Positions 12,061-25,417 of a stretch of 64,000 nt of DNA are shown here, one piece after another (position 1 is the stretch's first letter; each line of letters starts with the position of its first letter). The notes under the pieces are model-generated. The model had not been told where the DNA came from, ran no database searches, and worked only from the letters and a program-made list of their open reading frames with translations. Position numbers and translations under genes: made by a program. This DNA comes from Nemopilema nomurai (lineage: Eukaryota > Cnidaria > Scyphozoa > Rhizostomeae > Rhizostomatidae): NCBI GenBank assembly GCA_003864495.1, contig ML133455.1, positions 2,743,431-2,807,430 on the forward strand. Direction: 5' to 3'.

Positions 12061-14059
12061 GCGTCCACTTTAATTATTCTTTGGAAGAGTCAAAGTGAAA
12101 AGACAACAAGCCCGGAGCTGGCGAGGCAAATTTTTTAACACTACCGTTGGCAACACCCCTTCCAGCCCCTTAATCTGCATTTAAAGCTTTCAAAATATTA
12201 TCTAAGTTTAAGATGAATATGGCTTGGAGAATTCACAGGATGGATTCCGCGATTATGAGAATTGTATAAAATTTCTCTAATCAACTTCTATATGCATAAG
12301 ATAAGTAAATTGTAGCCATGAAGTTATTTAATTTTACGAATGTTTTTTCCTTTTTTCACAGGTATGTTCTTCAAGGTGTAACCAAAAGTAAGAAATGGAG
12401 TAATGTTTTTGTTTTCAATGAGTTTAATCTTACCAATAAGGTTATATTTTCAATAAACATCTCTTTCAGTGGCAAGGTGTATGGTGTTAATCCAGAAAAT
12501 TAATTCCAAATTTTTTGGAAAAAGGTTGCAAAACCTAAAAAATAAATTTTTCTGCCTTGGAACCCGGGTGGATTTCTAAAATTTTTATTAGGCATGGCCC
12601 CTCTTAGCCCCGGGCCTGAAAAGCAAACTCTATCTATTTAGAGAAAACTGGACTTTGCATGGAAGTTTAGACAGACTCCAAAACTACCAGCTGAGAAGAC
12701 GATTTAGCGTGCCAAATTATATTGAAAATTGTCGTCATATTGGCGCATTCTGAATTTGGTAAAAGTTGTTGCCTTATAGCGCCAAATCGCACATGATTTT
12801 GGTATTTTCAATTTCTAAGCAGTTCTTCTCTTTTTCTTTTCTTTATGCGTGCGGTAAAATGCTGTTCTGCTCTTCTAATCTCGGAATAGTTCGTCCTACA
12901 TGTAGAGTCTCAATTGGTGAGAAAATCCATAATACTAATAATTACTATTAATTTTGCATCCCCAGGAACTTAATCACTATTTAAAGAGCGAGCATAGTCA
13001 TTTCATGATATATCAAACAAGAATTTATAGACAAGAACCAGAAAGTTATTTATTCTTTGAAGTTTCATCGGTTATTAGTAATGCAGGATTCTTGATAGTT
13101 TTTAAATAAAGTTAGCTTGGGTGATTTTGCTTCACTCACCTCAGTGCACGACATGAAATCATTAATCTTGGAATATTCTTATGATATTTTTTAGCTAAAT
13201 TTACATAAAAACATATTTGTATTATACTTACTTTGAGTTTCTTATATGCTCCCCAATTCTCCATTAAGCCAACCTCTTAGACCGAAGAAAATTAATAAGG
13301 CTTTCTCCCTCGAGCTTAATAGAGCTTTTTCGGTAATACACAAGTATGAAAATAAATGTATGTTAACCAATGGCATCGTCAAGTTTAACTTTTTAATTCT
13401 TCTAGGACAGACAAGGATTCATGGGTGTCGAAAATTTATTTTTAAAATTGGGGGATGGGAGGGTCAATGCTTATAGAGCTAGCAATTCTGCAAATAAAAA
13501 ACATAAGTTTAATTGCAAAACCAACAATAAAGTAAGGCCTTGGGAGTGGTTCCCCCAATTATGCATTTTGGTAAGATTAACCAGACAATTCTAACTATAA
13601 GAGTTTCTAATTATCGCTAAAGCAATTAAAAGAGTCAAGTTAGAGAACTGTTTTGGTTCAGTGAGCTGACATAAAGATTATACCAAGTAATTAGGAAACT
13701 GTCTTTTTCATTTTACCAGAAGAATTAAGAATTTGAAACATACCCTGCCTGTCAAGATCCTGCTTTAAAATGTATCAAAATATTGTTATTTGATTAATTT
13801 AGCTTTCACAACTTGCATTTTGTGTATTTCAGAGTAGGCAATTACTAGCAAATCGTGCTTATACTCGCTACGTTACATGATAAAGGTGCTACAGGCTGTA
13901 AATCTTCGCGGATGCTTGAACATTCCCAGGGTTAAGAAAAATAAAAAAGTTGTCAACTTCCTTTGAGCCCCTTTAGATAAAAGTAGTTTGATATTTATAA
14001 CTGATACAGGAACATGGAGGAAATACAGATTGCAACATATTGAATGCACCTCCCTATTG
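12061..14059. other. Spacer between hAT relic 1 and the gene A2 promoter
   Basis: No supported exon. It includes a CCCGGG-containing stretch ending at 12,618 that resembles a decayed hAT terminus, and the unit boundary region near 13,200. At 13,877-13,977 it holds an approximately 95-100 bp insertion shared only with unit 3. Otherwise plain AT-rich sequence. Confidence 0.5.
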
Positions 14060-14152
14060 TTACGTCAAATTTTATGAATCTTCAAGTTGATGCGCATCTA
14101 TGTTTAGATATTTTGATTGTGACGTCAAATTGTCGAGAAGCTATATATAAAG
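14060..14152 (+). promoter_or_regulatory. Gene A2 promoter
   Basis: TTACGTCA at 14,060-14,067, CRE TGACGTCA at 14,120-14,127 and TATA box CTATATATAAAG at 14,141-14,152, followed by the start codon at 14,292. Confidence 0.75.
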
Positions 14153-14291
14153 CGTCACACATTCTAATCAAATCATTGTTTACTCGCTCGCTTGTAGTTA
14201 CTACTACTAGTCGCTTGTGAATTCGTTATTCAATTCGATATATACTGTTTTTGAGAATTGCCATTTTGGTTTCTATAATCGTTATCACACG

Positions 14292-17200
14292 ATGGGTAAG
14301 GTGCTTTCTAAGCAAGACAAGCCATCACAGGACAGTGGACTTGCAAATAAAACGGTAATTGTTTATTTTTCAAGATCATTTCAGCTATTAAGATAATGAT
14401 GGACTGCTTACTTTTTAAACCTAGACAACCATCCAAAAAGAAGCACATTCTTGTAACTCCTTCTTGCTAGTTCTTTGATATGTAATGATTGCTTTTTAGG
14501 AGCCCGTTTCTCGCATTTGGAAAATCAAGCAATTTTTCAAAAACATACGAAAGAAGAACTCGAGATCAGAAAGTCTTGGATGTGCCAAAAAGTCATTTTA
14601 CAAACAAACAAGTCAAGGTTTGTTAACGTTTGATAGTTTTCTCATCTCTTGCAGCAGTAGCAGTAGCCAAGCTCTAAGTGTGCCTTTATCAATCAGCTTT
14701 CAGCTTAAGGGAAAGCTCTACTTGAGCCTGATTTACCTGACAAGCTGATCTAAGGCCTGACAAAATTTCTAAATAAATCAACAATCTAAAAATGATGAAT
14801 GTCTGTCTACATTTAGTTTCTATTGCACTCGAAATTAACATGTAGATTCCTTTGAACAACTTAACCTCAAAGACATCGTCCATTTACATTTTAGAGCAAA
14901 ACCAGACTGTATGCCAAGAAAAATCGAGTGCAAAACATTGCAAACAAAACATGGCGGAAAGCCTTTTGCTAATGAATTGAAATCTGTAGGCCTTGATGGT
15001 GAGTCGAAGCTTTCAGTCAAGCATCTGCTACAAAAATCAAAATTTGTTGTCTTTCTGAGCACTAACAGTCTCATAATTGCATTTATTATGGGTACCACGG
15101 AGATGATAGTAGAATGTCATTATATTTCTTTAGTCGCTAGCAATAAAATTGACATATTTTCTTACACAGACACTAATATTGACATCATCGACAGACTTGG
15201 ACTATCAAGGTCATTCTTCCTTGAAACAGATCAAAGCCCAGGTATTTTATTAACAACAAACTGCATTAGTATCTTAAAGTTTGAAAGGAAAAGCCATTCA
15301 TTCATTTAGCAAATAAGCAAGAAATCTTCCTAGGACTCTTTTGCCTTCGAAATGTTTCTGACTTTTTTATTCAAAATAAACAGAAGTATTTAGGCATGAA
15401 AACAGCAAGTTTAGCCTATGTTTCCCACGTTCTTGGGAACTAATTATCTCTCTATTATTATTATAAAGATCTTGATGACAATGAACCGCTTTTAAAAAAA
15501 TTTTCAATTTATCCTTAGGCTGCTCTTCTTGGAATTGCGAAAGTGACAATGACACTTACATTCCCCGAGTAAATTGGCAAAGGACAAAAAGGCATAGTAT
15601 GTCATTTTGATGTTTTTCGCAATTCGATGTATACCTATGTTTCAGAATTAAGTTTCCGTCGAAGCAAGTAACATCTTAAGACCTTGTACCTGCAAACGTA
15701 GACCCTTATCTTGATCGTTTAACTGTTGCTTTAAAAAAAGAGGTCTTGTCAAGCTATATTGTAATACAAATTATAATTGATGTGTGTGGGTCGTTTCATT
15801 TCAACAGGTTATAAGAATCTACTTTCAGGCTAGTTATTGAATGTAGAATGATTCGGACTAGATATTCAGAGTTACCTAGCTAAATTACAGTCAGTGTTGG
15901 GAAAAAATTGAAATGAAAAACTTATTTTAAAACGTTGGAATGTTATTGAAACCGACAAGTAAAATAATTTCATACAGTCATGGAACAAGCTAAGAAACTG
16001 GCAGATCAGAATAAAGGGTGCTCCGATGATTCTATGAAACTGGAAGATAAAGATCAAATGATGTCCACGTGCCTTGTTCCAGGTATGTTGACATTCAAAC
16101 ACTTCAACCTGAGCTCTGAAGGTTTACTTTAAATTTGGAAATCTAGCATTTTACCATTTACCTATTTATTGTAAATTGGAACTATTCATTGGGAGTATTT
16201 AAAGGCGTAGCTATTTGATAAATAGTGACAGACTCCCAAACTCAAACGTAGGCATAATAAGTGGTGTATGAATTTTGGGTTGAATTTTTCTGCTTTTATT
16301 GCTAATCCTATATTCTTCTAAATTAGTTCATACGCTGAAAATGGAGGCTGAACTGGCTTCGATTTCTCAGAGAATCGAAAGCATGTACCAGACGATCGGC
16401 GAAAATGGTAAAAAAGTTGAATTTCTTAAGAATGCAAGTAGCATCGGGAGTTCACTATAACAAAAAGGGATAGCTTTGCACTGCTTTCAGATACTATTCA
16501 TTCTAAATTTTGAGCATTACGAATGTATGAATGGCCCTTGAACAATATGATCAGATGGAATGGCAAACTCTAGATTATGTTAAAGGAAGATGGACAGATT
16601 TGGAAGAGAAGCATTTTTCATTTCTAATAGACCTACTTTAATGATTATTAAAGTTGATAAAGTCCTGATAAATATCTAAGAGTCTGTTTCCAATCCAACA
16701 TCTTATAAAATTAACAAATTATCAAGAGAAGTCATATGATGTAGTTAGACAGCCACTGAATGCTCCAAATTTAGATACATTCCCTCCATCGAGAATTAAT
16801 TAAGGCAATGACGATATTGCAATTAATTATGGAAAGTAACGTTGGATTGATAATGACTAATGGACCCAATTTAACTCACCAGAGCCAGCGGACAGCATGA
16901 AATTGCAGTTTGAAAGCCAGGAATATCAGGCAGCGAAAGAGACTGTCATGGGTACGCATCTAACTACCTTCCTGTAGATTGGTTCCAACCACAATGAACT
17001 TATGAATAAGTCTCTGTGAAAAAGACTTCATGAATATTTTGATTAAAGTCTCTGTTAATAAATAACATTTCCTTTTGGTCGTTTCTATAAAAACGAAAAG
17101 CGTTACAAAAAGAAACAAACTATCAAATTGTATTGTACCTTAAAAGGCTTTTCAGCATGTTTAGCAAATGCAACGTTGATTCTGTGCCATTACTTTGCTT

Positions 17201-17754
17201 TTTACTCTATCTCCTTTTATGTTTGCTTTTAAGACACTCTTATCTCAGATCTAGTTACCAGGCACGTAGGGATAAAATTGCCTTGAAATATTACTTAACA
17301 CAGTCAACTTTGATCATGTATAAGTGAATTAGAATTGGCTTTGTTCTCCTTCACAGATGGACTCTACGCTCACATGTGCTACTTCTCCCCAAATGTCCTC
17401 TGCGGAGCTCGTGCCTCGATCGCCTGTGAAAAGGAACTCTTCAAGTTGCCTATGATCGAAATCGTTACCAAGGAAACTCCAGAATGGATCATGGCCAGTA
17501 TTTTGGTGAACCAGACCATCGTGCAGGAGCGAACGAGACATTGTATCGAAAAGATGCACTCCGCTCGACTCGATGCCACGCTAAACAACCAAGTGGCTGT
17601 CCTTGAGCTGGTTTTTCAAGCTGAGTGGAAGGAGTTCCCCATGCAAGTCCAAAAAGGGGTGTACCATAGATTCTGCTCGGCTCAGGTTATGCTGCCAAAG
17701 GTGTTGCCGTACCAGTGCTCCTTGGGTGAAGCTGAGAGAATGGGCATCTGCTGA
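14292..17754 (+). pseudogene. Gene A copy 2, one-base frameshift in exon 3
   Basis: Exons: 14,292-14,354, 14,500-14,617, 14,895-14,998, 15,170-15,241, 15,519-15,596, 15,978-16,082, 16,327-16,407, 16,883-16,951 and 17,357-17,754. Splice sites and phases match the intact copies. Exon 3 is 104 nt instead of 105 because an A is missing where the other copies read GCGGAAAAGCC. That shifts everything downstream. The other eight exons are open. The defect could be a real lesion or a one-base assembly error in an A run, so this copy may yet be functional. The terminal exon is identical in protein to A1, A3 and A4. Confidence 0.78.
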
Positions 17755-20341
17755 GCACCAGACACTCATCGAAGAAAAGACAAGACGTGGTCGTTGTTTA
17801 TAGACTGTGAACAAGTTTTTTAATGACCAAGAGATAGGACTCCTTGATACAATACCAATGTTGTATGCTAATATTTATTATAAAAATGATGGTTGATTCA
17901 GAAAAATGTGGTTTTTATCATTTTATGCTGCTATTTCGAAAACCTCGCAGAGAATATTCGGCTTACCATTGGCTGATCAAGATAAAACTTGCTGCCCTTA
18001 GACTTAAGTGTAACATTGGATTGCAATTGTCTGTAACGTGACGACTGCTTAGATCCCTGTTACATATATAGGGTGTTTTTAATGTGAAAAAGTCACACAA
18101 AATGTGAAAAATGGCAAGTGAGTTGTACAAGAAATGCCAAATGAACACATAACCTGGATAATGTCATCCGTTAGCCAAGAACGTTCACCTTTGGAAATAC
18201 GATTCCAATGAAACAGCGACATGTTGGAGCTAAGCAACTCATCGGAGCGACATAAATGAAGTAGCAACGTCTCCACGTGTTTGCGAATGTCACAATCTTC
18301 GCAGGATGCGTTTGAAATAACCATCTATTTGTGCAGGCGTGCAAGCAGAATTTTCAGAGCAGGTGTCCAAGAAACAGAAAACGGTACAATTGGAATTTTA
18401 TTGCCTGGCTTCTATCGATATCAAAGATATTGCTGAAGTATTCCTGACTTCTGAACTACCTTAACATCCAAATGTACTAATTATTCTACTAGCATAAATC
18501 GAATATACCGCCTTATTGCAATTCAATGCGAATATGCTGAGTTACAGAAGTTACTCCATTCCAAAAATCAAATGAATTTCAAACGGTTGCATGACTTATT
18601 ATTTACTTCATCTTTAATTTAACTTTGTCGGCCGGTGAACTATTCGAACTGATAAAAAGCAACCAAAATGCAACGAAAGCTGAGTACATCTGCATACCTG
18701 AAAAGTTTTCGTATTTAGATTAGTGTCACTCGAAATTGATAGATGAAAATATCGCCTGGGTTGCTGTTTTAAAAGGCGTCTACAACAGCATGAGATGTCG
18801 GCAACAAGTCGCATTTGTATCAAAGTCCAGTAGCGGACTGGCCCACCCCCTTGGGCCGTGGCCGTTGGCTCCCTTAAAATCCGGTGAAAAGGGCCCCATC
18901 TTTGCAGAAAAAGGGCCCCATTTTTGGAACATGAGGCCTAACGGTATCCCATTACGAATAAAAACGTCATGAATGACATCAAAACTGAGGTTGAGTATAT
19001 TGTCATTGCATGTGGTTGTGGAAAGGATTGGGTTAAAATTAAATTGTGATGTTTTTAACTTGACTTCTGTAGGTTATGAAAGGGAAAGGAGGATTTAGAT
19101 CTTTTAATATTATGGAATTCTCTGTCTGGATTTCTATTTGTCATAGACTCGAGCGCAGTTTATATCCACAGCATTAGTTGTAGAGTTCACTTAGATTTAT
19201 GCCTGTGGCGAGGGTCGAAGCTAGCAACAAAGTAAAGGAGTTGTGATTCAGTAGTTAACTTTAAAACAAACTCCGGCGTTAACTTTTCTTTTACTCAAGC
19301 CATGACATTAAGATAATGCAATGCGAAATCTAGTTTTAACACGAACGGGTAAAGGTATTGCCTCATGGAATGAAGATTGACATAAAAAAGTTGTCAAGAA
19401 AATGACAATAATTAGCCGAATTGCACATAAAGGACCAATAAACTTTGAGCCGCAAGTGGTTTTCAAAAAAGAAATCAAAGTTGTTGCAAAAAGGGGACAG
19501 GACTAATTACAACATCTGGTAAAATTTGATTAAAATGGTTTTTTGAAATGATAAACCTAGAAGTTTTGTGAAAAATTTCGTATGTAAGCATGTATTGAGT
19601 CTGAAATACAGATAGCAAACTATTTTTAGCGGATATTTACCAAAAATTGAGGGGAACCTTCTTGTTATGATTTTGCTATGATTTTCTTAGCATGCAGAAA
19701 TGAAATTTTTGTACAGCTGTATAGAAAATGAATTTTATGAGAATATCTGCAAGCTGGCCCAACTGTTACCATAGAATATCTGAGAGTGATAATAAGAAAG
19801 CTAAATCTCCATTTCGAAGCAGTTACCCCGCAATTGGGAATAAGCAAACCATTATTTGTAGTTCACTTTTTGTTGGTTTTTCCAGAACTTTGGCTTGATT
19901 AGTCACTATTACAAGCCTTTTCTATTTTGGGTTTTTGGTAAAATCTGGACAATCCAATAATCGTTCAATGTATTCCTCATGGGAAACACTCCTTGTGCAA
20001 AAAGAATCGGTATACTTCCCTTTGTAGTTTGCTATTAGGTCTGCAAACTTTAGCTAAAGTTTAGTAGGTTGAGGCTTCCTCACACCTCAGATACTCTTGC
20101 ATTATAAACTTACTCTCCTTTAGGAATCTGAGGCTATTTTTCTATTATTTATCTTCGTTTTTTTACAAGAAGGTATTATGCCAAAATTAACTTAAATCCA
20201 AATCAGACCAATTTTATTTTCAGTGTTAAATTTCAGTTATAGTACACTGCACCCATTTGTAATCAACAGCTGAACTTTGCCATTCCCCTAGCCTCGTTTT
20301 AGATTCAATTGTGACGATATTGCGATAGGGATTCAATCAAA
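17755..20341. other. Spacer between gene A2 and gene B2
   Basis: Near-identical to 4392-6988. Contains R1 copy a2 (18,478-18,775) and the hAT-terminus-like CAGTAGCGG at 18,828. No supported coding exon. Confidence 0.55.
18478..18775 (+). repeat. Repeat R1, copy a2
   Basis: Same element as 5118-5415, at the equivalent place in unit 2. Confidence 0.7.
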
Positions 20342-20372
20342 TGACGTCACAATCATACACAGTCTTATAAAG
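20342..20372 (+). promoter_or_regulatory. Gene B2 promoter: CRE plus TATA-like box
   Basis: TGACGTCA at 20,342-20,349 and CTTATAAAG at 20,364-20,372, upstream of the ATG at 20,491. Confidence 0.72.
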
Positions 20373-20490
20373 TCGGCAAAACACAGACAAACTTCACACT
20401 TGATTTAAGTGCCGTTCTGAGTGAATCATCAGGGCTAACTTCAAATTGATATTGATAAACTTCAAATTTCTCATTTCGAAATAATCAACA

Positions 20491-23051
20491 ATGGCAAGCA
20501 ACGGTCGAAGAAGACAGAAAGGCAGCTTTGTGGAGGTGAAAAGTGAGCTGTCCAAAGTCAGATTGGATGTGCAGGGGCTTGCGGAGAAGATGTGTGCAGT
20601 TGAGAAGGACAAGGAGAATCTTCGTGCAATCAATCAAAAACTGGTTGAGAAGATCAAGAAGGAGCTAGAGAAGAACTATCCATTTAAGGTTCGTAAAACA
20701 TGGTACATACGTGCAAAAATACCTGATTTTGAGAAAGAAAACAAAACTCCACATACTTTTTTTGAATATTTGAAAAGATATCAATAGATGTTTGAAAAGA
20801 TGTTTTTGCAAACTGCACACTATTGAGGAAAGAATATTTCATTCTTTAGATATTTCTGCTTAAGCAACAACTTGAGACGGAGCGAGAGAAGTCCATACTC
20901 ACAGCACAGAAATTGGTGGAGAGCCAGATGCTTGCTGTATTCTTCAAAGAATGCTTTGGCATTTCCATCGACACGGAAGTGAACAATCCTGCAACGACTT
21001 TGAGAAACGCAATGGATGTCATGAAGGTAATTTTCCACTAGACGCAGGACAATATTATTTCAAACAATATACACAGCTATATTACCTTGTACGTGCATTT
21101 ACTTTCATTTACAAGAGAAACTGACTTAAATTTGTAAAGGCATTGCTTATTTTAACTTCAAGCCGTATTTTATCTGCATCAGGATATTCAGAAGCAGTGG
21201 GAGAACGAAAAAGCACAGCTCACTCAAAATGCGGAGAACCTTCTTCAAAACCAGCAAGAACTCAACAAAGAGTTTGAAGCCTTGAAAACAGAGAGTCAGA
21301 AGTTAAGAGAAGAAAAGATGGCCGAAAACCTGAGCAGTAAAGCAATCATCGATTCCTTGCAAGAGATTTTGGAGGAACAACGAGAGCAGATGGAAGTCGA
21401 AACGCAACAACTGCAGAATAAGGTAAGGGAAGATGTTGCATCAATTTGTATAAAGAGATTTAACTATAATATTGTTGCTCTTGAAATTCATGAAACATTA
21501 GATAACAGGATCTCGAATTCCTTTACAGTTGAATGCTTCAAAGCAAAGCGAGGCCATCAAAAGTGAACAGATTTCTGCAATGGAGCAGGAACTCCGTTCA
21601 ACTAAAGAAATGCTATTGACAAGCAAGAACGTGGTAGACAATTACAAAAAAGCAGAGATTGAACTTGAAGTGAAAAGTGAAGATCGCATCAAGAAACTGA
21701 TTGGGTTGAAAGAACTTGCTGCAATGTCGTCTGCTAAATTAGAAGATTTAAAGAAGGAAGTGAATGAGTGGCAATTAAAAGCTGTTGCGTCTGATGCCTG
21801 CTGCCTGGAGCTGAATGAAAAGGTGTGTGGATTCTTCACTAGAAAGTGATTACTGTCAAGCATTATCCATTCATTTCTTAAAAGACCCTCTTAACATCAT
21901 TTTCATTAATGAAGCGAACAATCATTTTAAAGCAGCGCATTTGAACGCAGAAAGAGCGAGTGTACAACTGCCTTTTTTGTCTGCTTTGTTACAGCGGAAC
22001 ACTTTCTTGCATTATATTATATTATGGATTTGCATTATATTTGACAAAAAGTAGTCAAGCGATACTGATCAATCCTGCATCATTTGTGGAAGTCTGTTTT
22101 GAGAGTAAAAGTTCTCCATGTCCTTTCTATATTTATGTTTTAGCTTAAAAGCAGCCACCAGCGTCAACTCTCAATGCTGCAAGATATCGCTAAATATGAC
22201 GTGAGAGCTCAAAATCTGAGTGTAAAGAACTCACTATTGAGCAACGGTATCCAGGCCATGGAAGAGGAGCGCAAGGAACTAGAGGGTCGTCTTCAAGAAG
22301 CAAACGAGAGTTGCATGACAACGTCCTCTGGTCTTCTTGAAATGACCTCAAAGATGAACTACTGGAAGACAAAGGCGGGGCATCTAGAGTCTACGTTGGT
22401 GGCAGTGAAAGAAGAAGTAAGTCTAGCGATGAAATGTATGAAAAGTTATTTGATAGTATACTATTATCAACCGTTGAAAAGCACATCAATAATTGCAAAG
22501 CAGTCAATATAATCATTAGATGCTGATTTCACCAGTCCTTTACATCTCTTGAAAGTCCGCAACGATTGATTTTCTGATAACGACAGACATTCTCACTGTG
22601 ATCTTGGTCTACAAATTTAAATCGTCTTCTATCTCAATTTAGTCTTTGCTACGGTGCTGCATCTTTGGAAAGTAATTATGTAAATATTCTTTTACAGAAT
22701 GACAAGTTAGAAGAGGACAAAAATGAGCTGCTAAAGTCCATGATTCTAGAGCTAAAGGAACACTTGAAACATAGTCACTCCTTGAAGTCAGAAATAGCCT
22801 CGTTTCAAAGGGATACCCAGATTCGAAGATGCAGGATTGATGCGCTTGAGAGAGAAAATGTGGTACTGATGAACCAGGTAGAAGAACTGCGGAAACAGGA
22901 AGCGGAGGAAAAGAGCTTGAATTCAAAAGCGCAAGAAGATCTGCGGATGATGAGCGATGAAAATGCAAAGCTTAATGACGTCATTAATCAACTTGAGCAA
23001 AGGATTGAGTCAAAGAGACGATGGTGGAAGAGACTTGCTTCTTGCAGTTGA
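20491..23051 (+). CDS. Gene B copy 2, intact 511-aa coiled-coil protein (novel family)
   Basis: Six exons with GT/AG borders and all introns in phase 0: 20,491-20,688 (66 codons), 20,850-21,026 (59), 21,183-21,422 (80), 21,529-21,822 (98), 22,144-22,416 (91) and 22,698-23,051 (117 plus stop). The total is 511 residues. The start MASNGRRRQKG follows AACA, a good animal start context. The protein is almost entirely Lys/Glu/Gln/Leu heptad-like sequence, so a long coiled coil is expected. It is broken by a hydrophobic, less charged stretch in exon 2 (LAVFFKECFGISID, residues about 93-106). It ends in a basic, tryptophan-bearing tail (RRWWKRLASCS). There is no signal peptide or membrane segment. 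It is not recognised as a named family; structural, cytoskeletal or sperm-flagellar roles are possible but unproven. This is the reference intact copy. Confidence 0.85.
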
Positions 23052-24524
23052 ACTAGACACTTTAAAGCCTATATCTTTGAACTAAAGTTACTTAGATTTT
23101 GTAAGTGTTAATGATTGTAGAATTATATTGGTAGTTAAACAAAGAAATGCCTTTTTATCAGTCTCGACCTGCAATTGCTATAGTTTGATGCCGAGAATGA
23201 CTGAAAGAACTTTTTCAATGAAAATGAGTACTTGAAGACGATTTAAATTGGTAACGTCGCAGGTATCAAGACAAACGTCGCAGGTATCAAGAGAGATCAA
23301 CAGAGAGTGAAATAGAGAAATGAATCTGATTAAAATAGTATCAGAAGAGACACAAAAATATTAACTGAACATAGCAATTAAATGAATATTAAAATATTAA
23401 GTGAACCTGCGTTTTCAGCCAGAGAGATGTAATACTTGACAGTAGACCCTAGAATGCAAGCCAACTTGCTTGCTTCGTTTACAAAGTACACCTGTCCGTA
23501 TATATTTGACCTAAAATGTTACTTTGTCATTCATGGTTTGATAATAGAGAAAAGAAAGGACATAAACGAGTTGAAACTTTTGTATCGAGGTTAGTAGCAA
23601 ACAGGCAAAGTCATGGCAAAAACTTTCAAGCTCAATTAGTTTAAGAGCTAATCAGACTTTCCCCTACATTAATAAGCCATGCATCAATTAAACTCTTCGT
23701 GTTAAATAGGCCTGATGGTTGTGGTTGATTTGTTGATTTGGTTGGTCAACGCACTTAAATACATCGATGTCAACAACTGCAAGAATTGGTTGACCTTCCT
23801 CCGAAACTTTTACTTATGCTCTCAAACTTCCTCATTTGTACAAAATACATAAATATTGAAAAATCGCCCGATGGTGTTTTATGAACGAAGCAAAAGCATT
23901 TAATTATGGACCTTCCTACATCACGCGCCTCTTTTAGCGCAAGTATCAGGGCTCTAATTAGGTCTTAATACAAAGGAGGACACAAAAAATGATTAATTAT
24001 TCTACTAGCATTAAGCGAATATATCGCCTCATTGCAATTCAACGCGGAAATGCTGAGCCCCAGAAGTGACTCCATTTTGAAAAATCGAATGAATTGCATG
24101 GTTGCATGACGTATTCGATACTCCATCGTTAATTTACAACTTTTGCCGGCCGGTAAACTATTCGAACAGATAAAAAGCAACCAAAATGCAACGAAAGCTG
24201 CGTAACTCTGCGTACCTGAAAATTGTTAATACTCAAACTAGTGTCACTGAAAATGGATGGATGAAAAAAAATTCGCCTGCGTTGCTGTTTTATAGAGGTT
24301 TATACAATACAATATTTGAAAAATGCTGAGCAGGTTACAAAAGAGGAATAAATCTTCTCCTTCTCCTATCATGCATACATTGGAGTACTGTCTTTTGTTC
24401 TGTCTGTCATCTTTTCTTATCAAACTCGGCAGACCTCTCTCGTTTGTCCGCCATTTGTTTCTCAAACCGCCTTTTCCATCTTAAGTAACCACTTTCGACG
24501 TAAATGTGGAGTCTGTTCTAACAT
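23052..24524. other. Spacer after gene B2
   Basis: Near-identical to 9694-11,167, with the period-21 tandem repeat at 23,253-23,293 and R1 copy b2 at 23,995-24,295. No supported exon. Confidence 0.55.
23995..24295 (+). repeat. Repeat R1, copy b2
   Basis: Equivalent of 10,638-10,935 in unit 2. Confidence 0.7.
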
Positions 24525-25270
24525 TTATAGTTCTGGGCTTTTTGGCTGAATGTCAATTGAATGTGCCATCTTCACTGCTTGATCATACCAGTCTGCGAAA
24601 TCTTCCTCTACATTTACTCCTTTCATGGAAAGGTTCTCTATGACACTGACAATCACGTGGTAGGCTTGAAGATATCTTGGTTGCTTCCTTGTAATTTTTC
24701 TACAAGTGGTCTTGGAGGCTCCGTCCTGTTCTTTGCCGAAATAAATGAAACTATATGTGCAAATGAACTGCACGAATAATACAAGTTTTGTGCCGTAAAT
24801 TTGATTTCGGTGTCCCAGCTCCACTTTTCTTCAAAGTCAGTGCGTATTGCATCATAAAAGACAGAATAGAGTCCATTGGCACGATAAAGCAAACAGTATG
24901 ACTTGAAGGCACGATGGCGTTCGACTGAACGAGTGCGTGCCAAACTTAATATATTCTTTCTCTGTACTCTTGTGAGGCCCATTTCTTCGCCTAAATATTA
25001 AAAAAAATTCAAAGTACCACTTTCTTTAGAAAGAGAATTCGGAAAACAAGTAAAATGAAAAAATACATCCATCGTGTTACTGATGCTTCCATTTTTACAG
25101 GTTTTTGAGTCGGAATGTGTCGTATAAATCCATCCCTCTTCCTCTTCCTCCGTCTGGACGCTCAGGACAACCCCGTCGTTAGTTAATGCTTTGAACTTTA
25201 AAAGTTTAGTCATTGATTGATAAAGGTAACGTTGTACATAAATTATAATATTGTGAAAGAGCGAAAGCAT
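24525..25270 (-). pseudogene. hAT transposase relic, copy 2
   Basis: Near-identical to the relic at 11,168-11,913 and sharing its stops and frame break, so the decay predates this duplication. The motif reads RTRSVERHRAF and the C-terminal part reads EEDFADWYDQAVKMA. Confidence 0.7.
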
Positions 25271-25417
25271 AATTTTCGTATACTTAAAGTTAATTCCTGT
25301 CCGTTACTTATCAGAATATGCTAACGTCAGAAAAGGATAAAAAACACCCAGTGTTGGATCGCATAACAATAGAGTGTTGTGAGAAGAGGTCATGATTGGC
25401 TGTCTAGCCACCAATCA

